DNA from: Zelonia costaricensis | Taxonomy: Eukaryota > Euglenozoa > Kinetoplastea > Trypanosomatida > Trypanosomatidae | Length of the DNA stretch: 27,730 nucleotides | Assembly: GCA_030849075.1 (NCBI GenBank) | Contig: JASAOO010003189.1 | Span: forward strand, 1-27,730 | Direction of reading: 5' to 3' | Part shown: positions 19,301-22,979 of the stretch, piece after piece | How the letters are laid out: every line of letters starts with the position of its first letter | Position numbering within the stretch: position 1 is the stretch's first letter | Notes under the pieces: generated by a model | What the model was told of the DNA's origin: nothing | Database searches by the model: none | Seen by the model: the letters and a program-made list of their open reading frames with translations, nothing else | Translations under genes and position numbers: made by a program

Positions 19301-21212
19301 GGCCAGCACGCGGCCGCAGCAAGACAACACCCTTCCCTGCTTCGGCTACTACGTGGACGGCCGCACAGGGGCTGTGTTTCTGTGCTACAACCACACCAAG
19401 TCGATGAAAGGTCTTGCCCTGCGCGTCAACGCCGGCGACGAGCTAATCACGAGCGCCAACTACCGGGACCACAAGATTGTGTTCGAGCTGAAACGGGCCG
19501 GCATCACCGTGGGTGAGACGAAGTTCGACACGGAGCGTGAGGTGATTGGGCTGCCCTTCTTCAGCGCCGAATACAGCGACGACGCCACCGTCGACCTCAA
19601 GTCGTTCCGGCATGGCCCGCAGACGTTGTCCGTGCCACGCTTGTACGAGCAGATTCTCCGCGCCCCGTACGAGCAGGACCGAGTGCCGCCTCAGTCGTTC
19701 GACTTCTACGCAGAGCTGAACCTGTTTGTGCAGAGCGTGCTGAACGTGCGCAGCAGCGCCGACATCGTGTCGCGCGTGACGAGCGAGTCCACCGTGGCAA
19801 GCCACGAGCTGGCCAGCTACACGCAGGTCTCCTCTGTGCTGAATGCCGGTGCCTTCACGGACAAGGTCTCGCTCGCCCCGTTGAAGCCGTACGTTCTGCG
19901 GCTGAAGAAGCTGGACGAGCTGACGGCCGAGTTTGCGCCTCTCATCAACCTGCGGCGGCGAACGGAACTGTTTGACATCTTCGGCGTGCTCAAGAACCTC
20001 TGCTCGCGCGAGACGGAGGAGCAGATCCAGACGCGCATCATGACAACCTTCCAGCATCGTCAGGGCAAGAAGGTGTCGGTGACAATCCACACGATGCAGG
20101 CGCAGCCGACGAGCTCGACTGGCCCGTTCCCGACGCTGATGCGCTCGGTGTTTGGGCAGCTGTATCTGCAGCTGCAGCAGGCCACGGTGGACACCTTCTT
20201 TGTGTCGCCCATCTTCACCGTCAAGCTGGCCGGCTTCGGCTCCACCGACGCCGGCGGCCCCTACCGTGACGTCCTCTCGCAGCTCGCGACAGAGATCATG
20301 GCGACGCACCCAAGCAAGCAGTGCCAGCTGAACCCTCTCTTTCTCAACTGCGGCCGCGGCGAAGTGACGGCCATCATGCCGAACGTGGCGCTCATGAGCA
20401 GCGCGCAGACACCGCTGATGCTCGAGTTTTTTGGAAAGCTGCTGGCGTCCTTTTTTCTCACACAGGACCTTCTCGCGGTGGAGCTGCCGCCGCTCTTCTG
20501 GAAGCTGCTCCTGGGTGAGGAGGCGACAATCAAGGACTTGGCCACGCTCGACTCCGACATCGCCAAGCTGCTACAGCCGGAGGAGCTGATGATGCGCACG
20601 CAGGAGGAGCTGGAGGAGCGCTTTCCCGGCATATCGACCATGTGGAAAGCCATCGTCGATGACAATCAGCAGTTCCTGCTCGATGAGAGCATGCCGCCAG
20701 AGACGGTGGATGGCGCACGTCTCTTGTCCCGCCGCATCGTCGCCAGCGAGATTGGCCGCTTCGAGGAGGCGATCGGCTACATCCAGCAAGGATTCGATCA
20801 GATCCTCCCGCTCTACACGCTGCAGGCGTACCGGTGGCAGAAGGTGGAGCTGCTCATTTGCGGCACGCCGAAGCTGACCTTCGCGGACTTCTGCAACGAG
20901 TGCGATATCCAGCTCACCACGGCAGACGCGAGCATGTTCCTCTCAGTGCTCGAAGGCATGACAGACGAGGACCGCACTTCGCTGCTGCGCTTCACCACAG
21001 GCCAGTCGCGGCTCCCCCTCAAGACAAAGATCAAGGTCACGCACAACGGAAACAAGGACACGCTGCCGACCAGCAGCACATGCTTTTTTGCGCTGCGGCT
21101 CCCTTCCTACTCCTCGGCCGAAAAGATGAAGGAGCGCATCCTGTACGCCGTGCGGCAGTGCAAGGCCATTGACGCAGACGGACAGGCGCGCGAGCACCTC
21201 ATCATCGACTGA
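1347..21212 (+). CDS. Giant HECT-type E3 ubiquitin ligase with PHR, SPRY-like and pseudokinase domains (6,621 aa)
   Basis: This gene encodes a predicted E3 that takes ubiquitin from an E2 onto its own Cys and passes it to substrates. It is one uninterrupted frame from ATG 1347 (context ACCGCAATGG) to TGA 21210-21212. An in-frame ATG at 933 exists but lies upstream of the likely splice acceptor. Order by residue: acidic Ser/Asp/Glu N-terminus (1-50); helical region with beta-rich part (~80-500); LamG/ConA-like fold (~555-690); long helical region (~850-1780); SPRY-like (1782-1948); HEAT-like helices (~2015-2130); SPRY-like (2140-2305); Gln-rich linker (~2490); SPRY-like (2535-2705); ZZ-like Cys4 (2729-2753); further SPRY-like and SH3-like beta units (~2790-3250); PHR1 (~3275-3438); PHR2 (~3625-3788); SPRY-like (~4367-4549); pseudokinase (~4695-4905); PHR3 (~4920-5087); Arg-rich patch (~5200); beta region (~5485-5635); ARM-like helices (~5686-5912); SPRY-like (~5929-6089); HECT (~6246-6621). 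No signal peptide or TM is expected. Giant HECT ligases with SPRY-type modules (HERC1/2) are known; PHR domains are otherwise typical of RING-type MYCBP2/Highwire ligases. Substrate unknown. Confidence 0.93.
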   Translation: MDPQSSDFSELEPEEVFGDGPQDSQARVISDDEDYSSDSSEQSTAPPGTAAESAAQRAGGQRTGRGRGTGSEPLRLLRESAYPVEYRFTQTTTEEKSTAEFGAVNEEKRVGLKSLGGLVKYSSTDLLTRAWCLCPSALKNREHPLYTKLPKCPEIMETRFGDTDEISQFMCSIALQLGERYHRVTPVYLRSLLVQAVVRDDIAGASQSIVNSVPYADALLAPGWEDVDRADFDEADDASGEDAGVDELGESLESETAVSALDFSVALVLPVVSQGITYESLHLLHALVDRCLGSPTDVGVLRSWGVKRIMHLLLRHMNTRASQVEDKRWLAATISLLSKIVISSGDSKSFFALLRWSLQHRETMATLHMRGVRRVVERVEQKSAFRVRLSIPTVTPKEQTISLIHSVGSTPAAVIGLCVLAEDDAPRCIVFTETRSFKVALNPPFEVLCWSSSAPESCRGVYVDKDMSICVLGDNGKVFVIDKDTLMLTRTIVPPAHLTGAVHLPLYIGDDEYVAPYFLAGASAERQACFTGDEVTGTLTPSTITLPRTCDSLSIQFYLCPIITGTMSEMTLLHLTTGSKNWLSVTVVLNPLNSTMVVTFRHGQDAVVEVRESLKADWALWSASLTSANDTASWMVYKNGVPCDARSQSGALVQPSGSVTPAFFKGRLNAHLSTLQLWSRAQSVDGMRNCALEHTPESKSQFLVFSFLMDEGLGCSLHSPQTGFVWQGSGLRWDSPPRPFPVTRHAPRKVYWRPSGSYYVVTNNFEYAVIEAQATTWIDRDGRVVEQGEGLLSVSERPFYNITDGYFFLSTQDTVGIRSVRSNSPPAAYLRQLPSMVVGKQFCAHVVERVTASAPITAEEYLEYLVHRTNLHLLTYSDDPGTGPVRVSSSLRENLSVTGRLLDMTEHLVGGIETGTRACLRPELLLCLIGRVLNIYVKQFERQCPGQVVRSVVDAHKRLQALNARVKQDDFLHEAASVFGELNRTILASCVSHDFQLKLITDSASLKDVRQLLQPESLSQFVASVIKKDMKKMFMTFLHRLKEECQEEATLLLDGKPRPIAASEAMLSTLLGMLSQQEHAQWHLVAAALISSLCKWITRCFEERYPTDAERYASVDVLKETSIGVVLFPVVHYMCDMQLDSSIAPDALRALNDARKCLSRYSLAPGKIGKEVVSFAETHYVASPPQLTAPFSASLSLQYAKSIRVEFLDAPEVDRVTSAVTVSLITNNCLASVDLLRPGQHSVSDEGAQVSIVCAADATPESPSPGVALSVQTTVELVTEKTDWVRDICLALSSIIIRVTQHNLHNTAPSGKAIRKDSFLRGGLSAGMQRRHKIALVAGDKEECAELHTHLCAVAEETDPVLAATWAAVYEKSRIQYAKRLETIMRWASCALAWHTLALPADEGVTVEGLLSSSVDAIKRKTFLLLEALQQGREEAIVGRARFMLRDVTPRLFGEAQLTEHQHTEEPVTADTDRGSRQLSRVGYSVGNRSRAATASFQALATHTLELSSSYRGSLLSARKTASRAVEASPVNIFSKTVKNEEESLPNKIIYYLINGLERSAEEIDTALVLKTQQAVYQTAAYKLQEDLCKSFANDREMLSAILMTHLQYRLAFSQSPTSAATEQGEAAAETKAGFSHHYTEPMIGCGMLRELELQKSVCSFVQSSLRSLLHKLDDTQDFPYAEAVYMCATLCHPWDGVDMSVLQPREIFAFLKKLFTTACALRLDSASSDVDKYYESRGLFDLGHRCLVVPNAMLQTSVEGVHVVQSEVQGLHVENVNVVFSARTHWKAHGANVKIPAKTDEADYYANYGIPGVISEYPDVQYYEVTLDFALHPGSPELSMGLSFVPLSPLDPVRADYVLSFASSGRVHRPEKQDCQLCSPWKVGDVIGCGLMAPSNSVFFTLNGEFLGIVADMSTLATAIPFVSVHGDDTLMKVIVNFGEEQPFRFDLASLHCSSRHRYLTPSTVCDTVIITTDYLVTQCYKGLAQEGDASAANCEAVSGLLEKATAFLSSSAMALMVKLNTCAPGQSGRVEPIVVLLSRLLHCVSIVIECFRYDAVTPRTHATVLQLCAAILTRCRDTWVRVRASQCLTMVCKMLRPDYLAEASETLRGLVSTEDIVQQLVDLARVKLIKEVEAPMQPPRWVGDTTVVKGKGTFFGSVPLPKKGTHLVGFRIKRRQQQVQGPGAPLGGCYYLGLSHGQPSIPNMGNLISRNDVYVLQDTDDQDQVAHLLLRRHCIPRNTHRRVYGNDEIVWVEFNADYGEITFYRENMVMIGLAFANITQVDDLYPIAFLFNDDASCEIVAPPSLTDESVEHWTESLRRSAAIDALQELHMVPGFAAVISLMVQRSIAQLDRGLDACLVALGVLGGERSYLYCQHDTYGMVVVHAIADVTGKVVVFLASDEDKRLFSVQPHGLKPSFIQTPLYQSGAPDAHACAMLLSNELYRILYEASAVAPLLHSEEETRREVERLYRESLSSATAMNLIGILTEQQQQQARQQHHQPLARAPSMSSEAAGLAFPHRRSDSGVIFSSQTVAVDLHCSTKTLYVPNPSVAVTTADGCSVVRGNVQLDRRFAIAVSVTQNSPNDLMYVGFTTTRMRWPESQDEVASWDDAWVLCNRDSVATNSVNCCMEPGIIFGAADKLFQSGDVLVMRVDRHDKTLAFTRLRNGEQTDLGVLFEGIPSSCDLRPVVVCGEDTVVVFSTLSSCLFPARVTYPVSNFNNPSRERVTCSSCSRRLMPPWYGSEDNVALCEGCFSSWKRPKDMFFVVSIASRTVPEYLVSDHYPETLATGDYVEFEENAALRWSAVRSVNAEMMGGTCIALNDESFAFSDELPQFGQRRVDVRLSHITGVPGHPFSGLHSFTSLWRDGPQVRATCSLRGDSVAVSATLLPMRTKSFLCLHIDSNSRNTLFSMSEVFVGVTNLSDASRPMSRADLEHLCAAKNAWGAWCDTSEKVSSSGDVYMLVDCLNNSILLSSSLSSLQVKPFVISGSISADADEDNLRLLVFSHDPCVVRSREGLVSYNECVEPSFAPLAIGLFPESSDAPSVDTFSEAMVLMDTVDRTQAYTKTEWCYSPHVDKLDGGTLFYVGDTVTFFHDGATIRVFVQGVEMASLGLSELQRCARLRVVAYLSTRGTTATIVPPLYGTSHLGKVTRVCGPDVAVVESVSEHGKGGTFAVYRSAVRFCAMVASASGEQLALRDGDPVAFKIGGLQISKRGTVASVQGTTVNVCESSDKRNLISINLNQCFLLRNEGKQLCNYAHYPLISPPTSSITRVFEVGKKKFRLQSRGSYNGIMFDCKTSETIELIGLSALTRVTGCHQVQAYFRKGSSGNHERDGRAWTMIFDDMIDMTADHHFSIPFAPLLVEGGTTFAFYINTSHNCGIGFYCEEDGCTGEIGQELDTDGTLAVCLGRKSGSSDPFTEFSMSPRGFCGTIQYKQNHGSSLPSIEGKLLSAPSVDANLRHCSDSLRLICRPPTTTKDIALTFRVRVVSLAVRIISFELPVLLLNPSVRATQGISHCSISMFYTQQDCLEWQWIWNSRFLVQGDASEVTLSPSNLCLEQGTYTFQVLLKNIESEGAGAPPHLCLLTSSDPAYVRKNGLIAVSGLFGDVTCEANTPVLEGELHTMITGAHLNQSNSASYNGIMFDLRSKKEVTLEEVFCISQTTSDRVTVRIFWKEGSMEGAEKTPHQWREVTTKEVAVVDKHPFSVGPLMLRMRANQVYSIFINTSSSCGVRFYNSSDGHVGDIRDEFDSDGVLSVYVGRKSESSSPFVELPLEPRAFRGRITYRTYALQNTETTEYAIFPYVRGFLVTRMLVALMSYVELSGGSHAGAFSYEQLLKTISLLATSPMESLTDLVGAENMLASLIRGSGEVRNTNATIPVAAGTAALLSPFAKGDVALLTDVQNAESNALVLLQSSVQSDGAALVRHCSAGEPFRVPAKRLLPVAKCVACGGPYAQAVCTAAGELEHVPVFSEDARAVEIVANGLRQLRPRLSCQETMEAAVAAVGSAWRRDGMSLFAGATTRGRLEVCAQITARGVGFSIPVALLLSEEEHSEGGGFLCPFVFHPTVGAAVSLRLCTTNEAFSVHFVTSGAAPSTGAATTPPAPRFLRLQLCSGDGADGSEPLTEDPVTFVAVAGGESSVPLFENVHAGYAASLQRDGYVELFLAVEAAAPLPLTAPAQVKEDCWMWEHNSVEAQLCSTSATYLAHLFSGAEGVSDWPHYSAFMVTAKGKETTIFLELHVAEISRRTLSSSTGMMARVAPSPPPASVRIRKPFNVQSDEVLTLRVTTEGDFFIYDTNDIVRCSISKDELDGGKHQRQIHKIGFVSVDPEKVTALLYVPEKTRRNPRVAGTLDAKTTPNTPSLPPKTYSPAWVKFDAGRITVTRNGLTASSVNERGGGDAVMGTPLPTIGVSSFVVHIHRKDCQPGTPLGSGFFAGVALADFAHFAPEYTAMKTYVGSLWAVQDVQDEDSMPNQESLPPLMRGTNAQGVLFCDSTKLVFIVDRSNGTLSISRDNESPQVVFQGIPHSASVSPFVRLDHPNSSATLARFSSAVEYARLHQPSLEKVLWSQPVTPSLLRRYPLFMATQTFPFISELVRKLPTRLAGVLERCWGEQTARSRFEYRVSQVLEELTELGALARAAPDVSGDKVDAIVDYLSKSARREVVVFPTRSSFAGAAVSATASPSEGNRAGVHVRLPSAYELVGRVEGTNMVRVLFFDREFGAVERTLHLFYLDDETLNLHGTNDVLPHLSVVRQHEILPALNDADAVAVMADGWFDCTLAAYTAGLDSKGEQEIASSLVYALEHWHLHQLPHGHVHPSNIYLRVAHGEVVQCCLWSVHQLSPTSRYASPELRDAGVRSMLGDRWACWAILQSFKRLLTSDPRVAECVELMVDEATSMSRALQLSEAFQDSFSDSGEGPTFSLRTGSRLRGGSGSYNGIMFDVVAKNNTIRITKLSFIPDTNTVATVRLYSRNGGFMGYERDAEAWSKLVEEELALKDTWEVTLENFEPITVPAGGRVGIFLHTTSGSGVLFFSENEGLQGKTGDVEEENDDIGITIGKKSESANPFVAVQSQKRLLKGSITYTVLMRSNGPRSRLIYSSEPPIGACRDEEQVALRLMLLGDTSSAAAAASTAPHEVAKSPRPTGYCLQVVGAPLLRRGRQEEDPVLALIAPARFVWRSTADIISARPGPLCDTAEPLVRYLAAESRRRRRLLLRQHSRGSRVFACRPLHFNAVSVSDTSPSSPLPASTTAHPVLSGADVFVSEPITASCTLSFWPRTAGSVVLLALDHKPTVEELSRRQLGAPSELLLRTRSRGGFVNVDDALQYVSSSRDRVHLRLNAPLADRPVYVVARLRSTSHRDAQLFAYSSVANSDVLVPATEGCFFVAQPVSAAWHGCGALVAFEGCQGTDDAAAPLLRIESLVSSKSDVRFVSLPSRPGEAETAVQEKVKGGAATWSGALCPERVSCAAPMLVELREQVKWKSVVRQVDFTCLSSSLVLCGAYGTRQGTGGLNCSGVVSSPRFTAAERHRVLLRLQFPRRMPMDLRLDCKSGSASPIRLLHGCYNSLRSRLFDPAVREVFVLLDINLQTREIVIFSSDGTVYHPFIEESVPSSDVQLSFASHAPGSELEVIEWRVCTSQMRGEMTAPAFRNVLEETHLAEVSANTSLTVGSVCRHSARGTLPPNREGNLSPEKQMEVLMVTYARMLLEKTLLAQEQARAAAQPQFLRLLSFTALRTHPDIARILDSEIKQGSFRLVSQCIAQLSAPFLLQAPAEVDTSINVIAALMRNDVFRRAIVNVFGSTLTLVLLRAATAYARSTRHSALQCVQELLADERVPLPSHRVLSAHLRPLTDMMASLCRSERMGSAVVQTGVTLIADLLERYQRERPAQPYRDAPTEIPYKLVMCAREIVRAITHDPPLPLPSAMVAEVSSQHTMRCEVVKHATDSDSRTHASGVFKEEGRDPDGSMSFTVRLNGNRRGSVVVGWNSASTRPQQDNTLPCFGYYVDGRTGAVFLCYNHTKSMKGLALRVNAGDELITSANYRDHKIVFELKRAGITVGETKFDTEREVIGLPFFSAEYSDDATVDLKSFRHGPQTLSVPRLYEQILRAPYEQDRVPPQSFDFYAELNLFVQSVLNVRSSADIVSRVTSESTVASHELASYTQVSSVLNAGAFTDKVSLAPLKPYVLRLKKLDELTAEFAPLINLRRRTELFDIFGVLKNLCSRETEEQIQTRIMTTFQHRQGKKVSVTIHTMQAQPTSSTGPFPTLMRSVFGQLYLQLQQATVDTFFVSPIFTVKLAGFGSTDAGGPYRDVLSQLATEIMATHPSKQCQLNPLFLNCGRGEVTAIMPNVALMSSAQTPLMLEFFGKLLASFFLTQDLLAVELPPLFWKLLLGEEATIKDLATLDSDIAKLLQPEELMMRTQEELEERFPGISTMWKAIVDDNQQFLLDESMPPETVDGARLLSRRIVASEIGRFEEAIGYIQQGFDQILPLYTLQAYRWQKVELLICGTPKLTFADFCNECDIQLTTADASMFLSVLEGMTDEDRTSLLRFTTGQSRLPLKTKIKVTHNGNKDTLPTSSTCFFALRLPSYSSAEKMKERILYAVRQCKAIDADGQAREHLIID
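3010..3420 (+). other. LamG/concanavalin-A-like domain within the ligase
   Basis: Residues ~555-690 show the alternating beta-strand pattern of a jelly-roll LamG_3 fold, with strands resembling LTVVLNP, VTFRHG and WSAS. They end in a strand-loop reading LSTLQLWSRAQSVDGMR, typical of the last strand of such domains, which often ends LxLWxRALSxxEI. It is an intracellular version, probably a protein- or peptide-binding surface. The call rests on pattern only. Confidence 0.5.
6690..7190 (+). other. First SPRY-like domain of the ligase
   Basis: Residues ~1782-1948 contain hallmark SPRY pieces: YYEVTLDF, the strand MGLSFVPL, WKVGDVIGCGLM (the GDVIGC core motif) and VFFTLNGEFLGIV (the FTLNG motif), then PFVSVHGDD. 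This is the most canonical of several SPRY-like repeats in the protein. SPRY domains bind short peptide ligands, so it is a likely substrate or partner docking site. Confidence 0.85.
7765..8260 (+). other. Second SPRY-like domain of the ligase
   Basis: Residues ~2140-2305 repeat the SPRY strand order in a more divergent form. GCYYLGLSHG and DEIVWVEFNADYGEITFYREN correspond to the GLS and FTLNG elements, and LYPIAFLFNDDA to the final strand. A helical HEAT-like stretch separates it from the first SPRY domain. Confidence 0.65.
8950..9460 (+). other. Third SPRY/NHR-like beta-sandwich in the ligase
   Basis: Residues ~2535-2705 have the pattern LMYVGFTTT (substrate-facing strand), SGDVLVMRVDRHDKTLAFTRL (GDV core and FTLNG equivalent) and LRPVVVCGEDT (final strand). 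It is preceded by a Gln/His-rich low-complexity linker (~8811-8860), which probably marks a domain boundary and may vary in length between isolates. Confidence 0.55.
9531..9605 (+). other. ZZ-like Cys4 zinc site in the ligase
   Basis: Cysteines 2729, 2732, 2750 and 2753 form CxxC-17-CxxC. The second pair reads LCEGCF, close to the DLCxxCF end of ZZ zinc fingers. The usual extra Cys/His pairs of a full ZZ finger are not evident, so this looks like a minimal single-zinc version. Confidence 0.5.
11170..11660 (+). other. PHR domain 1 of the ligase
   Basis: Residues ~3275-3438 carry the signature SYNGIMFD starting at Ser3289. The strand FAFYINTSHNCGIGFYCE follows, then a C-terminal DPFTEFSMSPRGFCGTIQY element. 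These match the PHR fold (two beta-sheet halves with a GxxFD motif) of PAM/Highwire/RPM-1 and BTBD proteins. PHR domains are interaction modules. Confidence 0.8.
12220..12710 (+). other. PHR domain 2 of the ligase
   Basis: Residues ~3625-3788 repeat the PHR pattern: SYNGIMFD starting at Ser3638, YSIFINTSSSCGVRFYNS, then SPFVELPLEPRAFRGRITY at the end. It lies ~190 residues after PHR1, separated by a beta-rich linker. It resembles PHR1 in the middle strands and the DG-LxVxxGRKS turn, suggesting an old internal duplication. Confidence 0.8.
15430..16060 (+). other. Pseudokinase-like domain embedded in the ligase
   Basis: Residues ~4695-4905 follow the layout of a protein kinase fold. An N-lobe-like beta region comes first (YELVGRV and following strands), then a hinge-like VAVMADGWFD. 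A helix leads into HGHVHPSN (4812-4819), which aligns residue for residue with the catalytic loop consensus HRDLKPSN. After that come an APE-like YASPEL (4846-4851) and a DxW element (Asp4862, Trp4864). The catalytic Asp is replaced by His4814 and the loop Lys by His4816. No Lys is present in the N-lobe strands and no DFG is present (the region reads CCLWSV). If this is a kinase fold, it is catalytically dead and presumably a scaffold or regulatory part. The assignment is by eye. Confidence 0.6.
16090..16605 (+). other. PHR domain 3 of the ligase
   Basis: Residues ~4920-5087 contain SYNGIMFD starting at Ser4934. GIFLHTTSGSGVLFFSE and the closing NPFVAVQSQKRLLKGSITY follow, matching PHR1 and PHR2. 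It follows the pseudokinase-like domain directly and is ~1,130 residues from PHR2, so the three PHR modules are not one tandem array. Confidence 0.8.
19130..19610 (+). other. C-terminal SPRY-like domain of the ligase
   Basis: Residues ~5929-6089 show SMSFTVRLN, SVVVGWNSAS, PCFGYYVDGRTGAVFLCYN, AGDELITSANYRDHKIVFEL and IGLPFFSAEYSDD. This is the strand order of a SPRY domain with a GDxI core. It sits between an ARM-like helical stretch and the HECT domain, where HERC-type ligases also carry substrate-binding modules. Confidence 0.65.
20080..21209 (+). other. HECT catalytic domain of the ligase
   Basis: Residues ~6246-6621 form the HECT module. The N-lobe shows AGFGSTDAGGPYRDVLS, matching the conserved DxGGxxR/E-type segment. 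The E2-binding region follows, and the C-lobe ends in LPTSSTCFFALRLPSYSS, matching the LPxAxTCFxxLxLPxYxS signature. The ubiquitin-accepting cysteine is Cys6579 (TGC 21081-21083), 42 residues from the C-terminus. All core elements are present, so an active enzyme is expected. Confidence 0.95.
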
Positions 21213-21819
21213 GTGTGTGCACGCCGCACTCGGCGCGTCGCGCAAAAAGGAAAAGATCTGCTACTTCCACCGCGACTCTCCGCTCTGGCGCTGATCCTCT
21301 CAGAGCTTTGTTGTTCTCCGGCACGCTGTCCTTTTGTTGTTGTTCACGAGGGCGCTGCGGTCTTCGCTGTTCACCCCGCCGCTGGCACGCCTTTTTTCTT
21401 GGCGGTGGAGTTTAGCGATGCCACGCAAAAAATGGGAATCTCTGCGCAGCGGATAGAAGGCCGTTGTACGCTGGCGGCGACACGCAAGCCCCCTTCTCTC
21501 TCTCGTGCCCTCTTCCCTGCCTGTCTGAGGCGTGTCTGCCCCGGGGCCGCCTTCAGGTCTTACGCTCCTCTTCCCCCCCCCCTCTATCTTCGCGTGTCTC
21601 CGCTTACCCACAGTGCCCCATCTCTTTTTCTCTCTCTCTCTCTCACTCCTCTTTCTTTTCTTTTGTTTGCTGCACTTTCGTGCTTGCCGCCTTCTTTGAT
21701 TCTCCTGGTTGTTGTTCTCATGCTGCTGCGACGTTTGTGGTGATCTCTCGCTTTTCCACTTTGTTTGCTGTGTCGATGTGTTATCGTGTTTGGATTCTCC
21801 ACCTCCACCGCAAGCCCGT

Positions 21820-21837
21820 GCGCTTTCCTTTTTTCAG
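21820..21837 (+). promoter_or_regulatory. Candidate distal spliced-leader acceptor for the acetyltransferase mRNA
   Basis: The sequence GTGCGCTTTCCTTTTTTCAG has a short perfect pyrimidine run followed by AG at 21836-21837. Use of this site would give a 420-nt 5' UTR that retains the ATG at 22076, whose frame runs past the true start. That would be expected to hinder translation. Confidence 0.35.
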
Positions 21838-22131
21838 GTATCAACCTAGACAAGCTGGTGCATTCGTGCAGAACACAAGGAGAACTCAGCTGACAAGTGG
21901 TGCCGCAGGACAGGCGAACAGGTGGCTTTTCAAGAAAGCGTTGAGCGCCTCCGCTGCGCAGGCTAGCGCCCATGGCATAGGGACTGCGCCCCGTGTCACG
22001 CGCCTCTCAGCCGCCTCCTTGGAGCGGCCCCAAAGCACTGCGTGCTAGCTCAACCACACGCGCACTGCACAGCAAATGCGTAGATCGGTGCTTCGCCCTT
22101 CGCCATCCTACTGCTCGGCCCCTCACTTGAA

Positions 22132-22149
22132 CCCCCCCCCCCGCTCCAG
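22132..22149 (+). promoter_or_regulatory. Candidate proximal spliced-leader acceptor for the acetyltransferase mRNA
   Basis: A run of eleven C (22132-22142) followed by GCTCCAG places an AG at 22148-22149. The resulting 108-nt 5' UTR contains no ATG before 22258, so it suits efficient translation better than the distal site. A further AG at 22253-22254, only 3 nt before the ATG, looks too close. Confidence 0.4.
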
Positions 22150-22257
22150 AAAAAACTGTTTAGGCACCGGCACGAATACACCAGCGGTGCCGCTTTTGGC
22201 ATCGCCCATAGTGCTCATACTCTCTCCCTCTGTCTTGCGCTGCTGCCTGCACAGCCG

Positions 22258-22848
22258 ATGTCGGTGCTGTCGGAGGCGCTCTTTGAACGCTTGCTGAGCG
22301 GGAAACCCTGCGCGCTCACGAAGGAGGCGTTTGCCCCTGCGCAGGAGGTTGTCGACCGCTGCTTTCGCCTTCTCCCCTGTCTCAACACTGCGACGAGCCT
22401 TGCGGCGGCTCGCGAGCAACTGTCAGCGATCACGCAGAAGTCAATTGACGAGAGCGTGACCCTTTTCCCCCCGTTCCACACCAACTTTGGCAAGCACATT
22501 TTTCTCGGCAAAGACATCACCATTAACCACGGCTGCACGTTTCTTGACTTGGGCGGCATCTACATCGAGGATGGCGTCCTCATCGCACCCAAGGTGAACC
22601 TCCTCACCGAGGGGCACCCGCTGGATCCCAAAACACGGCGCACCGTCCTCCTCCCTAGTCGCATTGTTGTCAAGCAAGGCGCGTGGATCGGCGCGGCATC
22701 CACGGTGCTGCCGGGGGTCACCATCGGCCGCAACGCAGTCGTGGCAGCCGGGTCGGTCGTCAACAAAAACGTTGACGACAACACAATTGTCGCCGGCGTC
22801 CCGGCAAAGGTTGTGAAGCGCCTTCCCGGCGAGGAGGGCAAGCTGTGA
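22258..22848 (+). CDS. Hexapeptide-repeat O-acetyltransferase, maltose/galactoside acetyltransferase type (196 aa)
   Basis: This is a predicted acetyl-CoA-dependent transferase acting on a hydroxyl of a sugar or related small molecule, probably as a cytosolic trimer. Residues ~1-60 look like a diverged Mac-type N-terminal helical domain. From ~65 onward comes a left-handed beta-helix with hexapeptide turns (for example IYIEDGVLIAPKVNLLT, AWIGAASTVLPGVTIGRN, AVVAAGSVV). His120 in TEGHPL matches the catalytic His of LacA/Maa enzymes, and the end VAGVPAKVVKRL is the family's closing motif. The length is normal (183-203 is usual) and no break is seen. The family is mainly bacterial, so acquisition by lateral transfer is possible, but codon use is now like that of its neighbours. 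The start at 22258 has no competing in-frame upstream ATG. No signal peptide is seen. The substrate cannot be told from sequence. Confidence 0.93.
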   Translation: MSVLSEALFERLLSGKPCALTKEAFAPAQEVVDRCFRLLPCLNTATSLAAAREQLSAITQKSIDESVTLFPPFHTNFGKHIFLGKDITINHGCTFLDLGGIYIEDGVLIAPKVNLLTEGHPLDPKTRRTVLLPSRIVVKQGAWIGAASTVLPGVTIGRNAVVAAGSVVNKNVDDNTIVAGVPAKVVKRLPGEEGKL

Positions 22849-22979
22849 GCTGGCGCCGCCACAAAAGCACACCTTGGTGGTGTCCTTTCGAGTATTGCGA
22901 ACGAGTCAACGCTGAACTGACGAGAAAACCGTTTTGACCTTTGCTTCGTCTTTTGTTCTCCTTTGTCTTCCCTTTTTTG

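Larger units (their letters stand above)
21213..22257 (+). other. Spacer: 3' UTR of the ligase and 5' flank of the acetyltransferase
   Basis: No gene is seen here. The spacer holds a long pyrimidine region (~21563-21725) with a run of ten C (21573-21582) and a CT-dinucleotide run (~21627-21645). A short out-of-frame ATG-TAG pair occurs near 21970. An ATG at 22076 opens a frame that overlaps the acetyltransferase start. Poly(A) sites cannot be placed from sequence alone, but in kinetoplastids they are coupled to the downstream polypyrimidine tract. Confidence 0.6.

Noticed and set aside
21213..22048. Forward frames of 176 and 194 codons in the spacer after the ligase
   Set aside because: Both are translations of the long pyrimidine tract (runs of Leu, Ser, Pro, Phe) and overlap each other in different frames. 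No motif is seen.
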